This document shows positions 40,701-43,801 of a stretch of DNA of 64,000 nt, piece after piece. Made by a program: the position numbers and the translations under genes. The DNA comes from JABWBD01 sp040768665 (GTDB lineage Bacteria > Planctomycetota > Planctomycetia > Pirellulales > Thermoguttaceae). The notes under the pieces are model-generated. The model searched no databases. It was not told the origin of the DNA and saw nothing but the letters and a program-made list of their open reading frames with translations. The stretch is from the NCBI GenBank assembly GCA_040768665.1, contig JAXGMN010000029.1, positions 62,001-126,000 of the forward strand, in the 5' to 3' direction. Position 1 is the stretch's first letter. Every line of letters begins with the position of its first letter.

Positions 40701-43403
40701 CTGCGGCGCCAGAGGATTGAGGGTGACGAAAACATCGTCGGCGTTGTTCGTGTCGCCCGCAACGAGATTGGTCGCTGCCGAGGTAAATGCGACGTATTGA
40801 CCGTCGGCACTGATCCGGGGATAGAAAGAAATCTGGTCGCCTTGTGTCCCGCCCGCGGCAACGTTCACGCGCTCGGTCGTCCCGGTTTCGCGGTCGAACA
40901 CGAAGACGTCCATTCGGTTGTTGGTGTCTCCGGAGACCAGGTTGTTCGCGGAGGATTCGAAAAAGACATACCGGCCGTCCCCGCTGATCGACGGAAAATA
41001 CGAATCGCCATTGCCCTGCGCGCCGCTCGAACTCACGCTCACGCGTTCGAGTGCGGCAGTCTGCATGTCGTACACGAAAACGTCCCAGGTGCCGTTCGTG
41101 TCGTCGGGAACGAGGTTGCTCGCGTTGGAGCCGAAAGCGACATACCGGCCGTTGCCGCTGATCGCCGCGCCGTTGGAGTAGCTGTCTCCTGCCTCGCCGG
41201 CGGCGTTCGAACTAGGCCGCACGATCGTGTCCATCTGGCGGTCGTAGACAAACACGTCCCACGTCGCGTTGGTATCGCCGGGTACGAGGGTGCCGGCGGC
41301 GGAGCTGAAGGCGACGTAGCGCCCGTCGCCGCTAATCGAAGGAGAACTCGCGTTAAGATCCCCCTGAGCGCCGGTGGAACTGACGCTGACCCGCTCGACC
41401 GTCCCCGTTTGGCGGTCGCGAACGAAGACGTCCGATCGGTTGTTGGTATCGCCCGGAACCAGGTTGCTTGCCCAGGAGAGGTATGCGACATACCGACCAT
41501 CGGCGCTCATGGACGCCACCCCGGAGATCTCGTTGGCTTCAGTTCCATCCGGTGTAACGTTGACCCGCTCGATCGTGCCCAGCTCCCGGTCGTAAAGGAA
41601 GACATCCGCCTCCCCGTTGGTGTCGCCTGCAACGAGGTTAGTCGCGGTGGACTCGAACAGGACGTACCGGCCATCCGGAGTGATCGTGGGGCGCACAGAT
41701 TGGCCATTGGCCTGGGTGCCGTCGGCGGCGAGGCTGACCCGCTCGATCGTGTCCATTTCCCGGTCGAAAAGGAAGATATCGCCGACGACGTTGGTATCAC
41801 CTGGCACCAGGGTCGTCGCGTGGGAGGAGAACACGACGTATCGGGCGTTGCCGCTGAGGGCTGAGTACTCGGCCATACCGTCCCCCTGCGTGCCGTCGAT
41901 AGCCACGCTCACCCGTTCGATTTGTTCGGAGGGTGGGGCCGGATACGTCTGGCTCCAGCCCGTCAGGGCCACCTCGCCGACGAAATAGGTGCCGGGCGCG
42001 AGCGGGCCGATGCTGTAGCTGCCGTCGGAGCCGGTGACGCCAAAGAGGTTCTCGAGCCCTTCGTCCCACTGGCCGTTCTGGTTTTCGTCGACGTAGATGG
42101 TCCAGCCCGAAAGGCCCGACTCGCCGCCTGGCTGGCCGGGGTTGTCCCAGAGGCCGTCTCCGTCGAGATCGTTCCATTTAGCGCCGCGGATCGTGCCGTC
42201 CTTGGCAATATCATAGGCTTCGCCGCTGAAACTGCCGTCGGGCCCCGCAACACCCGCCAAAAGATTGCCTGCCAGGTCGGAGATCGAATCATTGTCGACC
42301 AGGTTCAGCCCCAACGTACCGTCTCCGGTGCCTGTGTCGACAGACACCGTGTAGGTACTTCCACTGCCGGAAACCCCGGTGATCGCAGCGCCGGTAATTG
42401 CACCGCCGGTGCCGAGCGCAAAGTCGCCGGCGTCAACTCCGGACACCGTCTCGCCAAACGTGACTGTAAAACCCACACTGGAAGCGCTCGAAGGATTGGC
42501 ATCGACGCGGCCAATCGAAAGGACTTGCGGCGGCCGTGTGTCCACCGTATAGAACTGATCGCCGGCCCGGCCGCCGTCTCCCGTGCCGCCCAGCGGGTTA
42601 CCGGCCGCATCGAGAATCGTGTCATTATCCAAAAGATTGAGCTGCACGGTCCCTTCCCCGACGCCCGTGCTCACGGCGACGGTGTAGCTGCTGCCAGTGC
42701 CCGAGATCTCGCTGATCGCGGCGTCGGGAAAGTCGGCCGCGGCGATTTCGAAGTCGCCGGCATCGACCCCGCCCACGTTCTCGCTGAAAACGACCGTGAA
42801 GTGGACCGTCGGTGAGTTGGTCGGGTCGGCGTCGGCACGGAGGATGGAAGTCGCTGCGGGGGGCGTCTTGTCGATCGTGTACAGCTCGCCTGACGTGTAG
42901 TTATCGCCTCCCGCAGGCCCGCCGAGTTTGTTCTTCGCCAGATCGCGAATCGAGCCATCGTCGATCACGTCCAGCCGCAGCGTGCCGTCGCCCGTGCCGG
43001 TCGCAACGGCTACCGTATACGTCGCGTCGCTGCCGCTGACACCGGTCACGGCGGCCCCGCTCGGGCCGTTGGCGACGGCCGCGAAATCGCTCGGGTCCAC
43101 GCCGGTAACCGCCTCGGTAAAAACCACACGGTAGTCCACAGACGCAGCCGCCGTGGGGTTCCCGCCCAGGAGTGTGACTGCACTGACAAGCGGCGGCTCG
43201 GTGTCGGCCGCGAGCAAATCTATCTGTCCGGGGGGAAAACGACCATCGGCTCCTCCGATGCTCAACAGCCGCCGGTCCTCCAGCTCCTCCATCCGCAAGG
43301 AAAGCGTCCGATTGCTTGCCATTTGGCCGGCCGGCCCCCGTTTCGACCGGAAATCACGTGTACGGCCAGAGAAACGCCGCAAGAGACCGGAAAGCGTCTT
43401 CAT
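14868..43403 (-). CDS. Giant multi-domain surface/secreted protein (LEPR-XLL, SdrD-B, propellers, three peptidase domains)
   Basis: An open frame of 9511 residues. The ATG at 43403 follows AGGG by 9 nt. The order is: LEPR-XLL-like motif (residues 40-48); three Ig-like domains; SdrD-B 1; a 7-blade TolB/PD40-like propeller; Ig-like; SdrD-B 2; an HExxH peptidase; cadherin-like domains; SdrD-B 3; 14 lactonase-like blades; three Ig-like; SdrD-B 4; a subtilase; SdrD-B 5-7; PD40 propeller; cadherin-like; SdrD-B 8; a beta-sandwich-like segment; SdrD-B 9; 7 lactonase-like blades; cadherin-like; Ig-like; SdrD-B 10; PD40 propeller; two Calx-beta; 14 FG-GAP blades; an M28 peptidase; cadherin-like; 14 LVIVD blades; and 71-residue glycine-rich repeats. 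The role is inferred as cell-surface adhesion or matrix plus proteolysis. The last about 250 residues are out of frame relative to the repeats, because the real frame shifts near 15650. Confidence 0.9.
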   Translation of the reverse strand: MKTLSGLLRRFSGRTRDFRSKRGPAGQMASNRTLSLRMEELEDRRLLSIGGADGRFPPGQIDLLAADTEPPLVSAVTLLGGNPTAAASVDYRVVFTEAVTGVDPSDFAAVANGPSGAAVTGVSGSDATYTVAVATGTGDGTLRLDVIDDGSIRDLAKNKLGGPAGGDNYTSGELYTIDKTPPAATSILRADADPTNSPTVHFTVVFSENVGGVDAGDFEIAAADFPDAAISEISGTGSSYTVAVSTGVGEGTVQLNLLDNDTILDAAGNPLGGTGDGGRAGDQFYTVDTRPPQVLSIGRVDANPSSASSVGFTVTFGETVSGVDAGDFALGTGGAITGAAITGVSGSGSTYTVSVDTGTGDGTLGLNLVDNDSISDLAGNLLAGVAGPDGSFSGEAYDIAKDGTIRGAKWNDLDGDGLWDNPGQPGGESGLSGWTIYVDENQNGQWDEGLENLFGVTGSDGSYSIGPLAPGTYFVGEVALTGWSQTYPAPPSEQIERVSVAIDGTQGDGMAEYSALSGNARYVVFSSHATTLVPGDTNVVGDIFLFDREMDTIERVSLAADGTQANGQSVRPTITPDGRYVLFESTATNLVAGDTNGEADVFLYDRELGTIERVNVTPDGTEANEISGVASMSADGRYVAYLSWASNLVPGDTNNRSDVFVRDRQTGTVERVSVSSTGAQGDLNASSPSISGDGRYVAFSSAAGTLVPGDTNATWDVFVYDRQMDTIVRPSSNAAGEAGDSYSNGAAISGNGRYVAFGSNASNLVPDDTNGTWDVFVYDMQTAALERVSVSSSGAQGNGDSYFPSISGDGRYVFFESSANNLVSGDTNNRMDVFVFDRETGTTERVNVAAGGTQGDQISFYPRISADGQYVAFTSAATNLVAGDTNNADDVFVTLNPLAPQVGMHSVTVGAGEIISNVDFGNHDVAVPTADIADVTPDPRTAAVADVTIVFSEPVSNVDHADFTLTRDGNPIGLTATNDPATSDGGMTWVMPNLAGLTGTAGTYVLTLHAAASGIVDLSGNSLADDATDTWQFVSGEILGNIWNDLNGDGAWDQPVEQGLEGWTVYIDENLNGQWDEEIENLFDITGPDGGYSIPGLPPGTYTVAQVPQTGWVQTFPNPDPEGSPATVQNFAGTASLSAEHPVTGAGYRTIPVAEISAPDGPVGSLYADAFQVPEEYRAELAAFASSSPPPSGQAPYGAMVDDGTEYMMGDVWVTVVLLESNGAIDAQTENWTSTEISQVKSEIQEGLTWWEATLGQALTIAPLHDLDFHVDFTYADSPVPTPYEPITRLQSDQGLWIDSFLNHVGYKSASSYFTDLGQWNHDRRIANNAHWAYTIFVVDSSVDTDGQFAGGSFAYAYLGGPFTVMTYDNDGWGISRMGQVLAHETGHIFYALDEYPGAGSYTAHSGYYNTQNLNAYDGHPEPATRVASIMGEQALQDAAYASHTSSPSSLQMIGWKDSDGDGIFDALDVPLSLTGTGSYNPAAQQYEFTGTSSVQTLTNLNPYGLSNDITTNTVDRIQYRFDGGAWLDGDSYGGYTAAVTLNAPIATPGTHQIEIRTIFAETGLTSTVFSDTFTVANLPGTHTVTLAAGEVKSGIDFGNQVNHPPTLSTIGTLAAALEDVAFEISYETLAAAADEADSNGDVVRFRLETISSGTLTKDESAVTPGTTLLGPGESFAWTGPADANGVLEAFQVKAWDGMAASAAAVAANVDVTAVNDVPSFTLGADPGVSEDAGAQSLTGWATEISAGPSDESGQNLDFVLTTDNDSLFAILPAIDPATGTLTYTPAADQFGTVTVTVQLGDNGGTANGGIDTSAPQTFTISIAAVNDAPVLDAAGDMTLAPTAAGGNGGTGTLVSQILGSAGDRISDVDPGDPEGMAVVAADSSNGTWQYSTDGGVNWTMFGTVSQSSALLLASDAATRIRFSPTAGFLGLIDPGITFRAWDQTSGTNGGTADASTGGGTSAFSTAIETASIAVVEAAEIHGSKWHDIDGDGVWDMGELGLANWTIYLDQNQNGQLDDGETSTLTDADGNYAFTDLPPGTYTVAEQQKTGWEQTWPENTAGTGQLAFVGYVEDSQGGLLGLDGAKSMVVSPDGNHLYVAGPEDDALVVFSRDSQTGLISFVELHRHVPPNSDGLSSPSSITISPDGKHVYLGTDFTVAVFQRDSVSGSLTFVELIRDGANGVDGLYGTRSLLVSPDGSYVYVAGYYDDAVAVFARDAGTGALAFVEVQKDGISGVDGLDGAMTMAFSPDASHIYVGGYQDNAVAVFGRDATTGRLTFVEVLKDGVGGVTGIRYPRSVAVSPDGNHLYAASSYYHALTVFSRNQSTGQLAFVEVLQDGVGGVDGLGGVQAVLVSPDGSYIYATGTSESALSRFARDDVTGHLTYAGLLRDGVDGVDGLKGAWAMADTEGAFLYATSQYDDAVAVFARDSATGGLSYVDLLRDSTGGVDGLDEAEHVEVSSDGAHVFVAGKGDNALAVLRRDPGTGELTFVESHRDGQAGVDGLAGIDSVAVAPDGAHVYVAAEQDHAVSVFQRDATTGALTLVQTLRDGADGVDGLSGATTVVVSPEGTHVYAGSTYDGVAVFARDAGSGMLTFVEVLKDGVGGIDGLAGVSDVAVAPEGSHVYLTATGDNSVAVFVRDATTGRLAFSQVLKDGQGGVDGLWGAYSAIVAPDGSHVYVTGYHDHALATFARDPANGQLAFVQVLKDGIDGVNGLRYASGVRISPDGLHVYTSSNGDNGAALFERDMISGMLTFRQFLNNNSMYYAQGLAVAPDGSHVYVAGKYNDTVTILSRDKPVPDPIPHVVVVDEGQVITEKNFGNRPEAPVVVSVTRAGVDPSNAASVDFVVTFSEEVSGVDGTDFAAFADGPAGAGVTAVVGSGAIYTVTVDTGTGDGTLRLDLVDDDSIQDALLNPLGGAGAGNGNYSAGESYTIDKTPPQVSSILRLDPSPTGAASMRFEVSFSESVSGVDAADFSVFTDGLTGSSVTAVSGSGTTYTVTVDAGVGEGTLRLDLADDDSIRDAATNPLGGAGAGNGDFAGGETYTIDRIPEVNSILRADPNPIAAGSARFTVTFNESVSGVDQTDFAIVATGLTGSSITSVSGDAAVYTVTVNTGTGEGTLRLDLVDDDSIRDSVSNPLGGAGTGNGDFSSGESYTIVLPGEIHGTQWNDLDGDGLRDAGEPVFPGVTIYLDSNENGLLDAGEPQTTTDQNGAYAFIGVLPGRHVVREVVPDGWRQTSPAVWGSPQGAAAPSGLMAALQTISTDASAAPAYLLGETVVDGDVGITTDVSEGLIRLDTFRADLRFDGIDGSGMAAVVLDTGIDLNHPFFGPDANGDGIADRIVYNYDFHNGDADASDGHNHGSNVASIIGSQDATYTGMAPGTDIIALQVLGSDGSGTFAAVEQALQWVVANAAAYNIVSVNMSLGDGGNYTAPLTLYGLGDELAALANLGVIVVSSAGNDFYSEGSVPGVGYPSADPNSLSIGAVYDSSAGGFTYSSGAQAYTSGADRLAPFSQRHQTMTTVFAPGAPITGANKSGGTVTYHGTSQAAPHIAGVAVLAQDLAQQYLGRQLTPAEFTVLLQETVVTIHDGDDEDDNVVNTGLDFGRVDVFALAEAIWLMQVPPGSHLVELDPGEVVTGIDFGNQILPGQIAGTVWDDANADGVQDAGEAPLEGLTIYADLDGNSSLDQGEPSALTASDGSYLLAEFAPGDYTIRAVLPYGFEYTVPASGSRTVTVVTQQTTDAVDFGIRDITGEVHGTAWSDSDGNGEQDTGEPPLVNLVVFSDLDGDGQLDDGEPRTLTTTDGSYALKRLLPGPQNITTVVGDGWRATVPADGIHPVTVLSRQTLGGIDFANQPLPGEIHGLVWDDLDGDGVRDAGEPGLVGVTVYLELDYDGVLDAGEPTTQTLADDPATSGVDEAGTYVFTNVEPGTYAVAEQAPGGYVQMLPQRVQNEVQRSSLAYNGAQADLASFTGKVSDDGRYVLIHSGANNLVPGGALGMHYYVRDLLAETTDIVSVNNNGEPGHPSGYNTYQVDITPGGRYAVFATDAGDLVTGDVNNRADVYLRDRQLGITERISLAWDGLQPNDSSLGPAISDDGRYVVFESLASNLVPNDNNGQTDVFLYDRQSRQVRLLSVDLNGNSAAGRNDAVDISGDGRYVVFDSNAPDLVAEDASTDFNVFLYDVQTGSLEIVSRTAGGAKANGSAPTISSDGRYVAFSSIDRLDAGDTNAFSDIYVRDRQTGQLWWASEGYQGAAGNDWTLRAEISSDGRSVTFVSDATNLIGDDTNAARDVFLYSLDTQTLSRVSLTSAGGQVNDRSDDPSIAAGGRMVAFTSYAANVVAGDTNDYADVFTFTRDTYAQHLVAVARGQVVPGIDFANQNPPPTLTTVDTLTGATEDTPLTITYDTLATAADESDPYGEAISFRVESVTGGTLTKDDVAVTPGVTMLGTGEALVWTPAADANGLLEAFRVRAWDGHSASASAVPVAVDVAAVNDAPVLDNTGVMALTAIQENDTDNTGTLVWAILASAGGDRITDADAGAMEGIAVIAVANTNGAWEYSTDGTTWYAFGDPSTSAARLLAADATARIRFVPATDYYGSVDPGITFHAWDGTSGVNGSTAEILATGGASAFSSATETAAIDVLASGEIHGTKWNDLDNDGVRDAGEAGLGGWTIYLDANNNGTLDAGETATTTAADGTYAFLSVPLGTYTVTEEVQWGWEQTCPQPQVFDQVSVPAPLQASISDSNLDGTPDGFNSSEWLLRRFDYSTYHMEDRVIAEIPLGLLAGRVPTMASISFELGINSGGGDPYREFEVYIYSADGTASLSDYSAPGTYVGTVGIPVPSSSLRYSLPITSPLATLIAGGTSHLGVRLNPLGTANGPTVASDFLLNVVGAAGTHSVTVVAGSPAEGIDFGNRTVPGEIHGSVWNDLNQNGRRDAGDVGIPGQTVFLDANFNGELDQDEETTTTAADGSYQFTNLETRLYSVVQAPQSGWEQTSPKLLTGGTGALGFTSSSTRGTLVRPFDAVYSPDGRQVYVVGATSATLEVYAHDPETGTLSWLQTFTDGQGGVDGLSYPLSLTISPDGRHVYVCGNTDDAVAVFARNTVTGLLTFLNAVRDLDPDIAGLEHVRSVTISPDGKHVYVSGGSNDSLAVFSRDGGTGDLALVQVLQQEVDGIDGLLHPEFALVSPDGKHVYVAATEEDALAVFRRDALTGQLALVEVLRQGVDGVAGLDYVKELAISPDGKHLYSAAYLESALGIFQRDSATGRLSFAGVVRDGQSADGLLSASSVAVSPDGAYVYATGFSDDAVASFQRDPVTGGLTFAQVFRDNRLLDGAGTVRVSPTGQHVLALGESQHYQVVLTRNGQPAPAPQVVWVSPGSAMVGVDFGNDTGNDPPSLTSINTLSGAVEDTGFNITYDLLAAAADESDPNGDTVQFRVESVTSGTLTKDGSPVIPGTTLLGSGETLVWTPAADANGVSEAFHVRAWDGLVASSTAVAVQVDVAATNDAPVLAPAGPMALAAIDQDDVANPGTLVSQIIASAGGDPITDPDAGAVEGIAVIGVDNTNGTWQFSTDGSTWTAFGDPSPAAARLLASDATTRVCFVPAGGFYGTVDPGMTFRAWDQTAGTNGATIDVSTVGGTSAFSAATGTALIVVNQDDTTPPSAVSVLRDGPSPTNAAEVAWAVSFNESVVGVDLSDFSLLASGITGARILRVLGSGSTYIVTVRSGIGNGTLRLDVVDNDTIQDAAGNPLGGTGAGNGTFTDGESYTFARAGVISGAVWNDMDADGLLETGEAALEGWTVYLDLDEDGTHDADEPSVITAFDGLYSFAELSPWTYRVAEEVPAGWWQTWPSDPLTPTERISVAADGSQAIGNHSVYPRLSADGRYGAFYSAATNLFPEDTNGLSDVFLRDRQSGVLEWISRDSAGGPANGSSNDFSLSADGRYVVFQSLASDLLSAGDTNGVRDIYLRDRQTGTIERVNLPWDHATNPQNEQATLESQKPDISADGRYVVFYSDATNLVPDDTNELGDIFLVDRQEGTIRRVNVSADGVQANAGTSLAFDISDDGRVIAFASLATNLVPDDNNGKQDIFLYEVATGSVERVDTVASGLEPNNGSDTAWLSQDGHFVVFRSSASNLVSGDTNGASDIFVYDRQTATIERVSVATGGGQVSVGSDDPHISSDGRFVVFKSGAADLVPGDTNGYFDIFVHNRATGRTARVNLAADGSQANNGSAFPKLSGDGRYVTYHSLASNLVSGDTNSLYDSFVSPNPLFDVPAPHVVELTADEIIVGKDFGNRHPGVSIAPASGLVTTESGGTASFDVVLEAGPTADVVVHLSSSDATEGSASPAMLVFTTSNWSVPQTVTVTGANDSLDDDDQAYTISASLETADPGYKGINPPAVAVTNLDDDTASLSIADATVTEGTSGTTLATFVVTLSAGVDAGFTVDWSTADGTAMANDSDYTSANGQLSFAGTAGEVKSIVIEVRGDTRVEFDEFFRVVLSNVVPSGHDVAIADGEATGLILDDDAPAPYAFGDRLLAHGLDPFRIQFGSSAAMDGQWMVIGAPTWNVSVEAPIAGAVHVFRRDDAGTPADAIDGTWSRHAILTAADASYQAGFGASAAINGTRIVVGAPYASNYAGAAYVFEYDGSAWIQTNRLTASAPTTSERFGTSVAIEGDTVAIGAYLDDQAASNAGAVYVYGWSGTAWTEEAKLTAADGELEDYLGKAVALSGGTLFAGAHGDDDQGTDAGAVYVFEKDVAGWGQSGKLTAAGAGSFFGTSVAADGTRLVVGASGEATSAGAAYVFTFNGIDWGLPEKLTAADAAAYDAFGSRVAVRGDALLVGATGDDGYSGSAYGFQWDGASWNQTKLVAGDAAYQDYFGSSLAIDDGFAVVGAPKHDEAAFDSGAAWLFSYGSNWAPAGTLDGGTPQIIEQPKELDFTGAAVATDGEYLVVGARGRDYPYTGDSGEVYVFHRNRQATPGDLADDTWDFNAILRASDAAAGDYFGSAVAIDGGRIVVGAPTSTRAGAAYLFEQSDGAWMETAKLMAADGVGGNGFGSSVAISGQWVAAGALGDDEFGTDAGSAYLFRSGTGGWSQFAKLAASDAAAGDLFGKALAIDADTLAIGAVHDDDGGTDSGSAYVFRFDGIQWAEYEKLVAPDPAADDNFGASIAVDGQTVVVGRRGPDIQYSPPVTETGGVAMSEPAAASADTAGAAFVYVFDGAAWQLQQKVVGSDTVAGDRFADAVDIYGDSLLVGAPTDVWGGQQHGSAYLFQRTGDLWLQKQWFPAGATATAKMFGDSVALASDAILIGSPDEYSQNPTDSIGYFAGAAYVFNPGWPPAVANPITDLTVDEDAADWSLDVSGVFTDPDQPADSLTYSVTVATPVSELVSQISVASYTHLHQDLLYTHTGDNRGFGPEHDFARDNIYSYFAGLGLETSLDPFTYQSQTYYNVVGTKLGTTRPNDIYIVGAHYDSVNNPGADDNASGTAAVMEIARVLSQQNFEATLVFIAFDREEQGLYGSTAYAAEAQALGDNILGMISLDMIAYNPVGTNQDKVRLYDAVSGGQIKDDLASAFAAYAPGLATFDSNQISASDHAPFDQRGFDAALVIEYNFGSNPHYHKATDAVETVDYIDYTFATNIARAVTGYLADAADVLGSTILDATLAGSLLTLDFLDNANGAADVTIRATDLLGAYAEDTFRVTVTPVNDAPVLDPAGKMALAPIDMDDTANSGTLVADLIASAGGDRIVDVDTGALEGIAVIAVDNTNGTWQYSTDGTTWTAFGTPSTSSARLLASDAATRIRFVPAAGYYGMIDPGITFRAWDRTDGTANGGTADASSGGGATAFSTATETGSITVVGIPLWVSGTSPELTGHTSPLSAFDVTFNKPIDPASFDVRDVGVLDLDNPHLSWLSSFGGPITGCVLDGSVLYAATGSGLQILDISNPASPTRLGEYITETPVNVHLAGSRIYLSDDAGLHILDVSNPAAITRLGGYSEGGTVQVVGSLAYVASGYSGLHILDVSNPANVVRLGGYDTPGRAFDLRIVGDVAYIADYDEGLRILNVANPALVTSLGVYNSVGPMWSLDVAGNYAYVGTFSRGLQILDVTDPANIIRAGAYEVGHIALDVQLVGNVAYVAFYDETLFILDVSNPNWVQRLGTYTKPGGARGLHVAGSLVCLAEESAGLEFLDATNPADIIRLGGYRSAGDPQDVQVVGDLAYIADGDGGLQIFDVADSSAVIPLGGYDTPGYARDVLVVGSLAYVTDGSAGLMILDISDPAAVSVVGGYDTTGAAYEVQVVGHLAYVADGTAGLQILDVSNPADVTRLGGYNTSGTAYGVQVVGDVAYVADGMAGLQILDVSNPVLVSRLGGYVNVYPDTEGTAYDVHVVGTTAYLADWIAGLEILDVSDPAAVVRVGRYQTYDYVYSVQVLGSLAFAGSRWAGVEILDISDPAAVTQIANYATSGSYTSPHIYLAGNLAYVTDVLAGMRIVEVGQPAASITQVADSTYRVDLGQALAAGEYVVMLGPEVLDLAGVAMDQDQDGMASESSDDVYFARFSVGTLRATLVGGTLTVSDTDPVGAQNQMTVRRSGDDLVLSDPAEQFGSVPAGGTLSDNNHTLTIPLSSVATLGVDLAGGNDLLSVDFSGGNPIPSGGLSYDGGDGSDRLALAGGAFHTSTFTYASLSDGHVTLDPDGTGAATSAIQYVGLEPITSSIASSVVELTYTGGSETITAADAGGGQTTVGSTLGELTTFANPSERLDILATNGTDVIHVDSLAGGYASLVIRGDDATDVVNFNGPLTFALDRSLTVADVGTVNLPNTISDIAATGVGAVGMTAWKNIALASGSSITTVDGDISLSANQQATPTAGGPFAGISLTTASITVTGSGNISLAGRGGTSGNDNRGIVVQGGSTITGGTSGTVTVDGVGGLSDGSFNHGVVVGGAGSQITSTGGPVVVEGTGGGAGTGERNYGVYVVAEGTISAGSGAAATVTINGTGGNTSGTGNNNFGVLVVGNNSRITSSGGAVEVNGIGGGATTSSNNHGVVVNTAGTISSTATGASVSVSGFGGNTAGTGGDNYGVYVLGTGSRITSSGGAVRVEGTGGGAGDSAENYGVYVESAGTITNAGTAAGATVTVQGFGGNTSGNGQQNYGVYVSIAQITSSGGPVLVEGTGGGSGTGFNNLGVYVYNAAAITTAATGADASVTVRGFGGNLTGSGYGNYGVLVSANSKITSDAALLIEGTGGGGDTGGSNIGVYVGSQGTVSSVGVGALRATVLSSARAATPQAAVRQPRRHGKRHERADHLLRRPHPRRGHRRRSNPEHQQSRRLCLQFRSDYQRWGPIPPPPLLSGPSATGGNRREQLRRACFRRRRSDHLLRRCGPGRCGGRAGQYNRGVSVEGSAAITSAGTAATVTVRGTGGNAGGSGGSNHGVIVYGSGARIDSSGGAVVVDGTGGGATASTNNTASMSRQCGDRQCRRRRYGRRCRPRRQYGGHGRRQQSRRACPRRRLPDHLRWRCGAGRRHWRRRGRRQ
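17960..19735 (-). repeat. Fourteen LVIVD-type propeller blades in the giant protein
   Basis: Fourteen units of about 40-45 residues with the core VQVVGxLAYVAD followed by AGLQILDVSNP and RLGGYDT. This is the LVIVD repeat, a beta-propeller blade of extracellular proteins. Fourteen blades fit two seven-bladed propellers. Confidence 0.85.
20480..21290 (-). other. M28 metallo-aminopeptidase domain in the giant protein
   Basis: All expected two-zinc ligands are visible: His7458 in VGAHYDS, Asp7468 in GADDNASG, the Glu7501-Glu7502 pair in FDREEQG, Asp7529 in ISLDMIAY, and His7607 in HYHKATDAV. Length and order match Aeromonas-type aminopeptidases. It sits between cadherin-like segments downstream of the FG-GAP propellers. 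Confidence 0.9.
21440..23845 (-). repeat. Fourteen FG-GAP (integrin-alpha-like) blades in the giant protein
   Basis: Fourteen units with the core FGxSVAIDGxxxVVGAP and AGAAYVF linkers. FG-GAP repeats form seven-bladed propellers in integrin alpha chains and bacterial adhesins, so fourteen blades suggest two. Acidic loops such as GDDDQGTD could bind calcium. Confidence 0.85.
32560..33600 (-). other. Subtilase (S8) domain in the giant protein
   Basis: The catalytic triad is complete: Asp3315 in VVLDTGIDLNHP, His3357 in HNHGSNVASI, and Ser3542 in YHGTSQAAPHIAG. The oxyanion-region asparagine segment SSAGNDF is present. The spacing fits a full S8 domain of about 300 residues. The domain sits between SdrD-B modules 4 and 5. 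It may process the protein itself or act on external proteins. Confidence 0.9.
35010..37215 (-). repeat. Fourteen lactonase-type propeller blades in the giant protein
   Basis: Fourteen units of about 52 residues, each with a core like VSPDGxHVYVAG followed by AVFxRDxxTGxLxFVE and a GVDGL linker. This is the 3-carboxymuconate-cyclase/lactonase repeat. Fourteen blades fit two seven-bladed propellers. A second block of seven such blades lies at about 27330-28420. Confidence 0.8.
38990..39960 (-). other. Zinc metallopeptidase-like domain in the giant protein
   Basis: Limits are approximate, residues about 1150-1470. The motif HETGHIFYALDEY has His1384, Glu1385 and His1388. The following DE pair resembles the HExxH...LxDEY pattern of M64-like peptidases. 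The upstream region (TYADSPVPTPYEP, HWAYTIFVVDSS) has the look of a zincin core. Zinc binding and activity are inferred from the motif only. Confidence 0.65.
43260..43286 (-). other. LEPR-XLL-like N-terminal motif of the giant protein
   Basis: Residues 40-48 read ELEDRRLLS, preceded by a basic stretch (LRRFSGRTRDFRSKR). This matches the LEPR-XLL motif, which opens very long planctomycete surface proteins and replaces a classical signal peptide. It supports the chosen start region and export of the protein. Confidence 0.75.
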
Positions 43404-43801
43404 CCTTATTATCCCTGTGCAAAGCAGGATGCGACCACCGACGGCTCAGCCGGTGGCAGTTGCGGACACGGTTCCAAGGGATGGAAGAACCAAGGAGCAG
43501 ACACAAAAGCAAGCCGAGCGAAGCTACAAAAGATTTGTCAACTCCACCAGAGCCAACCGAGCCGCGCAGCAGAAATCCGTTGGCTTGCTCATCCCGGTTA
43601 CCTCCGCAAACAGCTCGCTTCTGGCGGCCTTCTTGTCCCCAAAGCGCACCCCCGAACCTCCTACCGGAATATCATGCAATAACGACGCGGTCAACCCCCT
43701 ATAGCGGGAGGGCGACAAATTGTCGCGCCCCTTCCCTCGGCAGATGCCGGGCCGGGGCCAGAACGCAGCTCGCTCGTGAGCCCAGCGTGGTATGGCGCCT
43801 C
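43404..43801. other. Intergenic region upstream of the giant gene
   Basis: This 398-bp gap must contain the promoter of the giant gene and the end of the PQQ-protein gene upstream. A minus-strand TTGACA lies near 43535, but no good -10 box follows at 16-18 nt, so no promoter is called. No terminator hairpin was recognised. Confidence 0.35.
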
